A stretch of DNA of 5,003 nucleotides from Promethearchaeota archaeon (GTDB lineage: Archaea; Asgardarchaeota; Lokiarchaeia; Sigynarchaeales; SOKP01). This document shows, piece after piece, positions 1 through 5,003 of this stretch. The first letter of the stretch is position 1. Every line of letters begins with the position of its first letter. Made by a program: the position numbers and the translations under genes. The stretch is taken from assembly GCA_004524425.1 (NCBI GenBank), contig SDNN01000211.1:1-5003 (forward strand). Reading direction: 5' to 3'. The notes under the pieces were generated by a model. It saw nothing but the letters and a program-made list of their open reading frames with translations, had not been told where the DNA came from and did no database searches.

Positions 1-193
1 CACAACATGATTTTTTAAATAAATAGTATTGAATCCTAAATATAATCTTGTTTGAATAATAAAAGACTTACAAATTTAAAATTATAAACTTGAAGCGAAA
101 TTTTTTATATTAATTTGATTATAGTTTTGATAGCTTTAAAACTAGTTAAGGTTTTTTTTAAAACTATATTAGTTGAAGTTTGGTATAAGCATC
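1..193. other. AT-rich leader region without a supported gene
   Basis: No reading frame here has recognisable protein character. A frame from about 115 to 300 overlaps the first membrane-protein gene out of frame and looks like a shadow of it. The stretch is dominated by A/T runs and several TATA-like strings, of which the one at 157-165 is best placed to serve the downstream gene. No tRNA-like or repeat structure was seen. Confidence 0.6.
157..170 (+). promoter_or_regulatory. Candidate TATA box of the membrane-sensor operon
   Basis: A TTTAAAAC-type string followed by TATATT lies about 30 bases before the ATG at 194. That is the spacing expected of an archaeal TATA box giving a leaderless or nearly leaderless transcript. 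No purine-rich ribosome binding site precedes the ATG, which fits a very short leader. The whole region is so AT-rich that similar strings are common, so this call rests on spacing alone. Confidence 0.3.
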
Positions 194-973
194 ATGATTT
201 TTCAATTAAATGCTCTGCAAGAGATACAGTTTTTATTATTTTTAACCGTCTTAATTATAGGAATACAGTTTTTCATTTACATGCTTTATCAATATATTAA
301 AATCAAGAATGAAGGACTTCCATTTAATAGAATTAGTTTATTAATTGGTTTAATTCTATTTTTACTTGGAATTAGCTTAAGCATTATCGGCATTACATGT
401 GTTTTAGATTTTAGCCCGAATCTTATGACATCGGAGCATGCGACATTGTTATCTTATTTTGAATTGATTTTATTAATTGGAGGTTTCATATTCGCATTAT
501 TTGGACTAAATGTTTATCCTGCTCTTCATAAATTTACATCAGAAGATAATCTCTTGAAACTATTTATAATCAATCAAAAAAATAATACCTGTTTATATAG
601 CCGCGATTTTACTGAAACAAAATCTGATGACCCACAAAAAGACTATGAAAAAGTATTTTCTATAGGAATTATAGGAATTGACAGTATTCTTGGAGAAATA
701 ACCAATACTAAAACAGAAAAGATTAACAAAATTAAAAGGGTTGGGTCATATATCTTATTGGAATATGGTTCTGGAATAACCTCTCAGATTATCTATACTT
801 TATTAGTAAGAAGAGATTTAAAAAATAATATTTATCTGCTAAAATATATTAAAAAACAATTTGAATCGCTTTATAAGGATTTTTTGGATAAATTAGAGAC
901 TCTAGAAGGAAGCGAAGAGCAAATTTTTGGAAGTTTTGATAAAATAATTAGAGAAAACGTTTTTAAGAGTTGA
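194..973 (+). CDS. Three-helix membrane protein with cytosolic longin/roadblock-like domain
   Basis: No named family is recognised. Counting from the ATG at 194 (259 residues), three hydrophobic helices lie at about 10-34, 46-71 and 84-109. Charged loops place the C-terminus inside the cell by the positive-inside rule. Residues about 121-233 form a small alpha/beta domain: a strand LFIINQKNNTCLY, a helix SIGIIGIDSILGEIT, strands around SYILLEYGSG and IIYTLLVRRD, and a helix KKQFESLYKDFL. This order resembles longin or roadblock folds used as small-GTPase partners in archaea and eukaryotes; that assignment is inference from pattern. The next gene ends in a similar domain, and both proteins finish with an II..(N/K)VF-like tail. 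A TTG at 173 would add seven residues, but the ATG is preferred because it follows a TATA-like box at leaderless spacing. The next gene's ATG lies 5 bases past this stop, indicating an operon. Possible role: a membrane sensor or anchor subunit. Confidence 0.75.
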   Translation: MIFQLNALQEIQFLLFLTVLIIGIQFFIYMLYQYIKIKNEGLPFNRISLLIGLILFLLGISLSIIGITCVLDFSPNLMTSEHATLLSYFELILLIGGFIFALFGLNVYPALHKFTSEDNLLKLFIINQKNNTCLYSRDFTETKSDDPQKDYEKVFSIGIIGIDSILGEITNTKTEKINKIKRVGSYILLEYGSGITSQIIYTLLVRRDLKNNIYLLKYIKKQFESLYKDFLDKLETLEGSEEQIFGSFDKIIRENVFKS

Positions 974-978
974 TACAA

Positions 979-2085
979 ATGATTTTTTTCGAATTTCCCA
1001 TATCAGGTCATTTGAGATTACCATTATTGGTGATGGAATGGATATATATAATAACCGGCCTTGAAATTAGCCTCATCTTCTTAGTTCGCTATTTTAAACA
1101 GGAAAAAAGTCTCAGAAACTTACAAGATCTTGGATATTTTTCCGTATTTTTTGGTTTTTCATTAATGTGGCTATTTTTCATTATTGCTGATTATTATTCC
1201 TCTAATAATATTATATCTCCTTTTCTTTTGTGGGATAAGGGAAGTCAAAGAGATTTATTTTTAAATTTTGGTTATTTTACAATGATCTTAGCAGCGTTTT
1301 TTTTACTCTTATGCGTTGAAAAATATGATAAATTTCTATTTAAAAGATATTTATTCACATTTATATTCTCAATTTGTGCCGTTCTCTTTTTAATTGTCTT
1401 TTTTATCGACATCACGATGACACAGCCCATTACATATATATTTTGGATGGGTTTTTTATGCTTTTTCCTGGTTTATATAGTGAAGTTCATCAGAAAATTA
1501 AAGACTAAAGGAATGATCTTGTTTGGAGGACTAGCATTCATGTTAATAGGTTTTTTACTTACGACAGATGCATTGCTTGAAGTGTTAGGGCTTGAAGGGC
1601 GCTTGATCGGTGCTTCTCTCCAGCTTATCTCAGTAGTAGTTCTTTCATATTTCTTCTTGACTCTTCCTCCTTTCTCCGAATTTGATTGGAAAGAGAAAAT
1701 TGAGGCTGTTTTTATAGTAAATAATGCCGGAATTTGTCTTTATTATAAATTATTCAGTGAAAAAAAAGATTTAATGGATGAAAATTTAATCTCAGCTGCA
1801 ATTTCAAGCATAAACATAATTCTTCAAGAACTTTCTGAGACAGGAATTAGTAATAAAAGTATATCGGTCATTAAAAAAAAGGGGGAAAATGTAATAATCT
1901 ATCAAGGTGAACTCATTTCAGGAGTATTATATACCACTGAGGAGTTAAATTTTCCCAAAATCATTTTAAAAGAATTTGTTGATAAATTTGAAGCGCTATA
2001 TTGGAATATTTTATTAGATTGGGATGGAGACACTAATATTTTTAATCCAATGGGAATAATCGCTGATAAAGTTTTTAGCAAATGA
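979..2085 (+). CDS. Seven-helix membrane receptor-like protein with longin/roadblock-like C-terminal domain
   Basis: Counting from the ATG at 979 (368 residues), seven hydrophobic helices are visible at about 16-38, 50-71, 95-114, 125-144, 150-170, 179-198 and 208-229. Loops rich in Lys/Arg (FKQEK, KFLFKRY, KFIRKLKTK) fall on the side of the C-terminus, giving an N-out, C-in topology. Residues about 241-350 form a soluble domain: strand AVFIVNNAGICLYYKLF, helix ISSINIILQELSE, strands NVIIYQGE and ISGVLYTTEE, helix LKEFVDKFEALYWNIL, and a tail MGIIADKVFS. It aligns by eye with the C-terminal domain of the preceding gene. The layout resembles seven-helix sensory modules that carry a cytosolic output domain, but no kinase, GGDEF or HAMP signature is present. 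The likely role is signal sensing or membrane recruitment, perhaps linked to small GTPases (inference). An alternative TTG start at 970 would overlap the upstream stop. No family name can be given. Confidence 0.78.
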   Translation: MIFFEFPISGHLRLPLLVMEWIYIITGLEISLIFLVRYFKQEKSLRNLQDLGYFSVFFGFSLMWLFFIIADYYSSNNIISPFLLWDKGSQRDLFLNFGYFTMILAAFFLLLCVEKYDKFLFKRYLFTFIFSICAVLFLIVFFIDITMTQPITYIFWMGFLCFFLVYIVKFIRKLKTKGMILFGGLAFMLIGFLLTTDALLEVLGLEGRLIGASLQLISVVVLSYFFLTLPPFSEFDWKEKIEAVFIVNNAGICLYYKLFSEKKDLMDENLISAAISSINIILQELSETGISNKSISVIKKKGENVIIYQGELISGVLYTTEELNFPKIILKEFVDKFEALYWNILLDWDGDTNIFNPMGIIADKVFSK

Positions 2086-2110
2086 AGCAAGTCTAAGGCC
2101 CATTATTGAG

Positions 2111-3136
2111 CTACTTAGTTTTAAGATAAATTTGATTATGACTATCAATGAGCTTTAAATTTGAATATTCACTAAATAAGGTTTCAGTTTTTCCCAAGAT
2201 GAGGAGACCACCCTGATTTAATTGTCTTTCAATCACTTTTATGAATGAATCCCGATTAACCCTGTTGAAATATATCATTAAATATCTACAGAAAATAATA
2301 TCATATTTAATTGCTTTTTGATGTCCTTTTGTGATATCTTCATTAATAAACTCTACATGGTCTTTAAGTTTCTCATCAACCAGATACTGCTCTCCAGATT
2401 TTGTTTGAATCTTTTGAAAATATTTAGTTTTATAAAATCTTGTAATTTCCTTCATTGAATTTTCATTATAGATTCCTGTTATTGCCTTGAGTATTGCGTC
2501 TTTATCGATATCTGATGCTGTTATTTTATATCTTGAAAAATTTTTTACACTTTCAGATATATTAGTTAAAATCATGGCTAGTGTGAATGGCTCCTCCCCA
2601 GATGCGCATGCGCAAGACCAAATATTTATCATTTTTCTTGTTTTAAGGTTCTTTCTAATTGAGAGCATCTCTAAATGGGGAAGGATTGTTTTATTAATGT
2701 CAGAAAAGTAATCTAACCTCTTTTTTGCCTTATTTTTCAGAAAGTTTTCTTTTGTTCTAAATTTTGCTCGTTGGGCATGAGGTGGTTTTATATTGCTCAT
2801 CATGCTTGATTGCTTAAGGTCTAGGCAATTTAAAATTAATTGATAAAAAGTTTCATATACTTCCCAATCTCTAAAAAAATAAGTATAATTAATATTAAAG
2901 CTCTCAATAAAGTTTTTGAATTCCTGTGCTTGAGAGAATAAGTAATTATAATAATCGTCTAAAGTTCTGCATTTGACTCGAATCATTCTTGCCATGATTC
3001 TCTTTTCAATAAATTTGCGACGATAATATTGAAAATTCAAGCCGGTCCTTGTTTGAAGTAAGCGCAGTAAAAGTGGATACGTTTTATCGTCTATTTTAAT
3101 GCTCTCGATGATGTTCCCACCAAAATATTTGATCAA
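2111..3136 (-). CDS. cheR: CheR-type SAM-dependent protein methyltransferase, with enlarged linker
   Basis: Members of this family transfer methyl groups from S-adenosylmethionine to glutamate side chains, classically on chemoreceptors, in the cytoplasm. Residues about 20-95 match the CheR N-terminal helical domain, ending in the typical NINYTYFFRD (residues 81-90). The methyltransferase core has motif I IWSCACASGEEP (172-183), an acidic cofactor site ASDID (207-211), FCRYLMIYF (282-290) and the late strand LLILGKTETL (311-320). Two deviations stand out: the usual CRN reads CRY and the usual GHSE reads GKTE. The linker between FFRD and motif I is about 80 residues and rich in Lys/Arg, roughly 50 longer than in typical CheR; total length is 341 against about 270-290. 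The only plausible start is a TTG at 3136; an in-frame stop lies just upstream and the next Met is inside the N-domain. No receptor, CheB or CheA gene is adjacent, so the substrate is unknown. It is convergent with the sensor operon across a 25-bp gap. Confidence 0.88.
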   Translation of the reverse strand: MIKYFGGNIIESIKIDDKTYPLLLRLLQTRTGLNFQYYRRKFIEKRIMARMIRVKCRTLDDYYNYLFSQAQEFKNFIESFNINYTYFFRDWEVYETFYQLILNCLDLKQSSMMSNIKPPHAQRAKFRTKENFLKNKAKKRLDYFSDINKTILPHLEMLSIRKNLKTRKMINIWSCACASGEEPFTLAMILTNISESVKNFSRYKITASDIDKDAILKAITGIYNENSMKEITRFYKTKYFQKIQTKSGEQYLVDEKLKDHVEFINEDITKGHQKAIKYDIIFCRYLMIYFNRVNRDSFIKVIERQLNQGGLLILGKTETLFSEYSNLKLIDSHNQIYLKTK

Positions 3137-3312
3137 AAATTTAACAGAACTTCATTTAATCCTTAACAAAATACTTCAAAAGAATAATATTGATCGCAAT
3201 TTTAAACATTTGGAAAAATAGTTTTATTCGGGATTAGCGTAGGACATTTATATTTTAATAAAGAAAGCTGATATTTTTTCTAGATTCACCAATTTATTTG
3301 ATATTTTGTTAA
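3137..3312. other. Intergenic spacer between radical SAM and CheR-like genes
   Basis: This 176-bp gap separates two genes on the minus strand. It contains no convincing reading frame, repeat or strong hairpin. On the minus strand it should hold the 3' end of the radical SAM transcript and the promoter of the CheR-like gene. Its length and the TATA-like strings argue for separate transcription rather than one operon. Confidence 0.5.
3198..3206 (-). promoter_or_regulatory. Candidate TATA box of the CheR-like gene
   Basis: Read on the minus strand, a TTTAAAAT string lies about 62-70 bases upstream of the TTG start. It would start transcription near 3176 and leave a leader of about 40 nt. A second TATA-like stretch (TTAAAATATAAA) lies further up, around 3250-3263. 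Either could serve, and the AT-rich background makes both uncertain. The leader holds a four-codon frame (ATG to TAA), preceded by AAGGAT, about 20 bases before the TTG. Confidence 0.22.
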
Positions 3313-4452
3313 TCATAGGAATTTATCTAAGCCCATTTTTTGTTGTAATTCCTCATATTTTTCTAAATATGGAATGATAATTTTGACAATACTTTCACTA
3401 AAATTTTGTAATTCTAATAGATCCCCTCTCTTATAGACGTTTAATATTGATTCTTCTAAATTATTGAGGTGCAATCCTGCCCACTTCATGTTATTGTCAG
3501 ATTTACCAGTTTCTACCATCTGCATGTATTCCTTATTAAGTAATATTTCTGAAATTTTATAATTCCATTTGCGATAATCTGAGGGAATCCACCTTCTTAT
3601 TCGAACAGCAATTTCATTTTCTCGACAGAGTTTTAAGAGCTTAGGATGTAATTTGTTTATATATTTTAGTGGAGGATAAGTTTTGTTCCCATATAAATCT
3701 AATAGAGGATTAACAACATTTTTATATTTGCTTTTTCTTAACTTTCTGATAAAGAATTCTTTTTGCGAATCTCTCATTGTTAATCCAGGTGAAAACAAAA
3801 TGAAGTCTGCTCCAGCTTTTTTTGAATTGCTAATAACATTTTCTAAATTATCTTCGTCATCCTCTAAAAATGGAATAATGGGCATGAAATATGTTCCTAC
3901 TTGTACATCTGGTGCCTTCTTTTTAATCGCACTTATTGCATCAAGACGTTCCTTAGGAGAAGAGGAATGTGGTTCTAAAAATTTAGCAAGTTCTTCATTA
4001 GTAGTCGTGATGGAAAATCCTATGGTTGCCCACGAGACTTGAGAAATTTTATTAAAGAGGTCTATATCTCGAATTATCAATTTACTTTTGGTGGCAATAT
4101 TAATGGGAAATTTATATTTGACAATAACTTGAAGGATTCTGCGTGTATTCTGGGCCTTTTTCTCAATTTGTTGATAAGCATCGTTTATGCCACCTGCAGC
4201 GACAACATCAGGTAATAATTTTCGAGCTCTTTTTATTCTTTCTTCAAGCAGTTTTTCAACATTATTCTTTATAATAATTTCATTTTCAAAATCTTGTTCT
4301 AAATAATATCGATTCGAACGGGCGTCACAATAAATACACGCATGTTCGCATCCTGAATAGGGATTGATGGTATAACGTGCCCAAAACCATGAATCAGGAA
4401 ATTTTAACTTGTTTAAACAAGTTTTATATTTCTTTCTTGTATATATGACCAT
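3313..4452 (-). CDS. Radical SAM protein, SPL/SplB-like (COG1533 type)
   Basis: The protein has 379 residues, with the radical SAM cluster motif CEHACIYC (Cys35, Cys39, Cys42) set in NPYSGCEHACIYCDAR. This is the hallmark of the SPL-like branch, which binds a 4Fe-4S cluster and cleaves SAM reductively. Further family-style blocks are INIATKSKLIIRDIDLF (117-133), FSITTTNEELAKFLEPHSSS (146-165), GTYFMPIIPFLEDDEDN (186-202) and a late RRWIPSDYRKWNY (286-298). True spore photoproduct lyases repair a spore-specific thymine dimer using an extra hydrogen-donor cysteine. Here the only cysteines besides the cluster are Cys12 and Cys276, and archaea make no spores, so photoproduct lyase activity is unlikely and the substrate is unknown. 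The C-terminal 80 residues form a charged helical tail of no recognised family. The ATG at 4452 is preceded by AGAAG and a TATA-like box about 30-38 bases upstream. Confidence 0.87.
   Translation of the reverse strand: MVIYTRKKYKTCLNKLKFPDSWFWARYTINPYSGCEHACIYCDARSNRYYLEQDFENEIIIKNNVEKLLEERIKRARKLLPDVVAAGGINDAYQQIEKKAQNTRRILQVIVKYKFPINIATKSKLIIRDIDLFNKISQVSWATIGFSITTTNEELAKFLEPHSSSPKERLDAISAIKKKAPDVQVGTYFMPIIPFLEDDEDNLENVISNSKKAGADFILFSPGLTMRDSQKEFFIRKLRKSKYKNVVNPLLDLYGNKTYPPLKYINKLHPKLLKLCRENEIAVRIRRWIPSDYRKWNYKISEILLNKEYMQMVETGKSDNNMKWAGLHLNNLEESILNVYKRGDLLELQNFSESIVKIIIPYLEKYEELQQKMGLDKFL
4406..4423. repeat. 18-bp perfect palindrome inside the start of the radical SAM gene
   Basis: AACTTGTTTAAACAAGTT is a perfect 9+9 palindrome with no spacer. 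It lies 29 bases inside the coding region, over codons about 10-15 (KTCLNK). From the predicted start of transcription near 4460 it would lie about 35-55 bases downstream, where a bound dimeric repressor could block elongation. The protein sequence alone does not explain the symmetry. AT-rich sequence produces palindromes by chance more often than average, so regulatory function is speculative. Confidence 0.35.
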
Positions 4453-4479
4453 CTTCTAAAATAAAATGACATCAGTCAA

Positions 4480-4491
4480 ATTAAAATATAA
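4480..4491 (-). promoter_or_regulatory. Candidate TATA box of the radical SAM gene
   Basis: The minus strand reads TTATATTTTAA here, centred about 33 bases upstream of the ATG at 4452. Transcription would then start near 4460, giving a leader of only a few bases, as is common in archaea. On the plus strand the same bases read TTAAAATATA and could also act divergently, but no clear gene follows on that side. Confidence 0.4.
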
Positions 4492-4535
4492 CGTGCTTGC
4501 ATGATTTTGAATTTTCTCAAGATTAAGGCGAAAAA

Positions 4536-4592
4536 ATGCCCGCTTTTTTAATAATTGGGCTTTTCTCGGATGAAAGCAAAATGAGCGGGCAT
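4536..4592 (-). repeat. Inverted repeat / candidate small structured RNA, element 1
   Basis: The arms ATGCCCGCT (4536-4544) and AGCGGGCAT (4584-4592) are perfect 9-bp complements separated by 39 bases. The GC-rich arms are conspicuous in a very AT-rich setting. Read on the minus strand, the second arm runs directly into T6 (opposite 4531-4536), as expected of a terminator or of the end of a small RNA. The loop, next to the right arm, holds GATGAAAGCAAAATG (4569-4583), which recurs with one base missing in element 2. A competing 7-bp pairing is possible between ATGAAAG (4570-4576) and CTTTCAT (4594-4600). Strand and transcription are inferred, and coincidence is not excluded. Confidence 0.4.
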
Positions 4593-4710
4593 CCTTTCAT
4601 TGCATTAGTTCACTTAATATTATTATTGGGAAAATCATAGGAACTGTTTTACATTTTGGCAGAGTAGATTGCAATTTAAAAATCTTTTTTTCATATACTA
4701 TAGAATAGTA

Positions 4711-4720
4711 TATATAAAAA
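4711..4720 (+). promoter_or_regulatory. TATA-like box upstream of hairpin element 2
   Basis: TATATAAAAA is a good match to an archaeal TATA box. A start about 25 bases downstream, near 4741, would place hairpin element 2 (arm from 4749) almost at the 5' end of a plus-strand RNA. It would also give the 27-codon frame at 4775 a leader of about 35 nt. This competes with the minus-strand reading of the element, which its T-run favours. Confidence 0.3.
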
Positions 4721-4748
4721 GCCTAAATGTTTATAGAGAAGGTAAAAA

Positions 4749-4809
4749 CGCTCTAAAAAAAGGATGAAAGCATTATGGTTGATGAAGCAAAATGTTTTAT
4801 TTTAGAGCG
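4749..4809. repeat. Inverted repeat / candidate small structured RNA, element 2
   Basis: The arms CGCTCTAAAA (4749-4758) and TTTTAGAGCG (4800-4809) are perfect 10-bp complements around 41 bases. Pairing can continue inward past one mismatch through A-T and G-T pairs. The loop contains GGATGAAAGCA (4762-4772), identical to bases in element 1, and GATGAAGCAAAATG (4781-4794), which differs from element 1 by a single missing A. On the minus strand the stem is followed by T5 (opposite 4744-4748), as in element 1. A TATA-like box lies on either side (4711-4720 plus, 4823-4831 minus), so the transcribed strand is not settled. Confidence 0.4.
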
Positions 4810-4925
4810 CTTATTTGAACTCAATATAAAAGATTTCATATTTAACATTTTTGTTTAAGAAATATATATTTAAGATTTAAAAATAATGATGTAAAATAAT
4901 TCTAAAAAGTTAGTAGAATAAAGAA

Positions 4926-5003
4926 TGCGCCCGCCGGGGTTTGAATTCCCGTCTTGATCCAAAGAGGACCAAAATCCCGGGTCGATGGCTTGGAAGGCCA
5001 TAA
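4926..5003 (-). tRNA. trnG: tRNA-Gly (anticodon UCC), 5' part outside the window, intron-containing
   Basis: On the minus strand the anticodon stem ATGGC/GCCAT encloses the loop CTTCCAA, giving anticodon UCC for glycine. It is followed by a 4-nt variable region CGAC and the T-stem strand CCGGG. After a 30-nt insertion come the T-loop TTCAAAC, the T-stem strand CCCGG, the 3' acceptor strand CGGGCGC and discriminator A73, which is usual for archaeal tRNA-Gly. CCA is not encoded; the next bases are TTC. The D arm and 5' acceptor strand lie beyond the right edge, so the acceptor stem cannot be checked. A minus-strand T-run at about 4904-4908 may terminate the transcript. Confidence 0.85.
4946..4975 (-). 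other. tRNA-Gly intron at position 53/54 with bulge-helix-bulge motif
   Basis: Removing these 30 bases restores a perfect 5-bp T-stem (CCGGG/CCCGG) with a consensus T-loop. The boundaries cannot be shifted by even one base without spoiling the join. The exon bases CCCG pair with intron bases CGGG to give the 4-bp central helix. It is flanked by 3-nt bulges GG/A and AA/T, each cut between its second and third base, as the archaeal splicing endonuclease requires. Inside, TTTTGGTCC pairs with GGATCAAGA (nine pairs including two G-U) around a TCTTT loop. The outer exon helix is weak, with about two pairs. Confidence 0.85.

Larger units (their letters stand above)
4453..4925. other. Gene-poor region holding two related hairpin elements
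   Basis: No protein gene of reliable length is present in this stretch of about 470 bases. It contains the radical SAM promoter at its left end, two long-spaced inverted repeats with a shared internal motif (4536-4592 and 4749-4809), several TATA-like boxes and the T-rich 3' flank of the tRNA. Two short frames, 4536-4640 (34 codons) and 4775-4858 (27 codons), open on the plus strand but have no recognisable features. Their starts overlap the hairpins. Confidence 0.5.

Noticed and set aside
115..300. Plus-strand frame of 61 codons overlapping the first membrane protein
   Set aside because: It is out of frame with a gene that has coherent membrane and soluble domains, and has no recognisable feature itself.
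1902..2090. Minus-strand reading frame of 62 codons
   Set aside because: It is antisense to the longin-like domain of the seven-helix protein and has no independent support.
2086..2110. Bidirectional terminator between the convergent genes
   Set aside because: The 25-bp gap has no stable hairpin and no clear T-run for either strand; termination probably occurs beyond each stop codon.
2603..2614. 12-bp palindrome TGCGCATGCGCA in the CheR-like gene
   Set aside because: It falls exactly on the codons for the Cys-Ala-Cys-Ala stretch of the SAM-binding motif, so the repeated TGC/GCA codons explain it.
2487..2711. Plus-strand reading frame of 74 codons
   Set aside because: It lies wholly inside the CheR-like gene on the opposite strand, whose motifs are clear; it has no motif of its own.
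3683..4042. Plus-strand reading frame of 119 codons
   Set aside because: It is antisense to the conserved core of the radical SAM gene and its composition mirrors that gene; no promoter or recognisable domain.
4762..4794. C/D box small RNA, suggested by TTGATGA and GGATGA strings
   Set aside because: The C-box match is imperfect and no CTGA D box lies at a suitable distance; the stem is also longer than in archaeal C/D RNAs.
4536..4809. CRISPR array, suggested by repeated GATGAAAGC strings
   Set aside because: Only two or three short imperfect copies exist, at irregular spacing and without uniform spacers.

Overview
The window comes from a very AT-rich genome, most probably an archaeon. The strongest evidence is at the right edge: a minus-strand tRNA-Gly(UCC) carries a 30-nt intron in its T arm, bounded by a clean bulge-helix-bulge (BHB) splice motif, and has no encoded CCA. 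Archaeal-style TATA-like boxes also sit a short distance upstream of genes. Two tandem membrane proteins with small longin/roadblock-like cytosolic domains, next to an orphan CheR and an SPL-type radical SAM protein, suggest an Asgard (Lokiarchaeia-like) lineage. That placement is inference from gene style, not from a marker gene.

Layout: 1-193 is an AT-rich leader with no supported gene. Positions 194-973 and 979-2085 (+) form a two-gene operon. Both products have an N-terminal membrane module (three helices in the first, seven in the second) followed by a similar cytosolic domain of about 110-130 residues. They look like a pair of membrane sensors or scaffolds that share an output domain. 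Convergent to them, after a 25-bp gap, lies a CheR-type methyltransferase (2111-3136, -). It has an enlarged linker and altered residues in two signature motifs. Upstream of it on the same strand, separated by 176 bp, is a radical SAM protein of the SPL/COG1533 type (3313-4452, -).

Positions 4453-4925 hold no convincing protein gene. They contain two long-spaced hairpins that share a 14-15 nt internal motif, and each is followed by a T-run when read on the minus strand. They may be small RNAs or terminator-like elements between the tRNA and the radical SAM gene. The tRNA runs off the right end of the window.

Functional links: the sensor pair and the CheR-like enzyme could all belong to signalling, but they are on opposite strands and no chemoreceptor, CheA, CheB or CheW gene is visible. 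The radical SAM gene appears independent.
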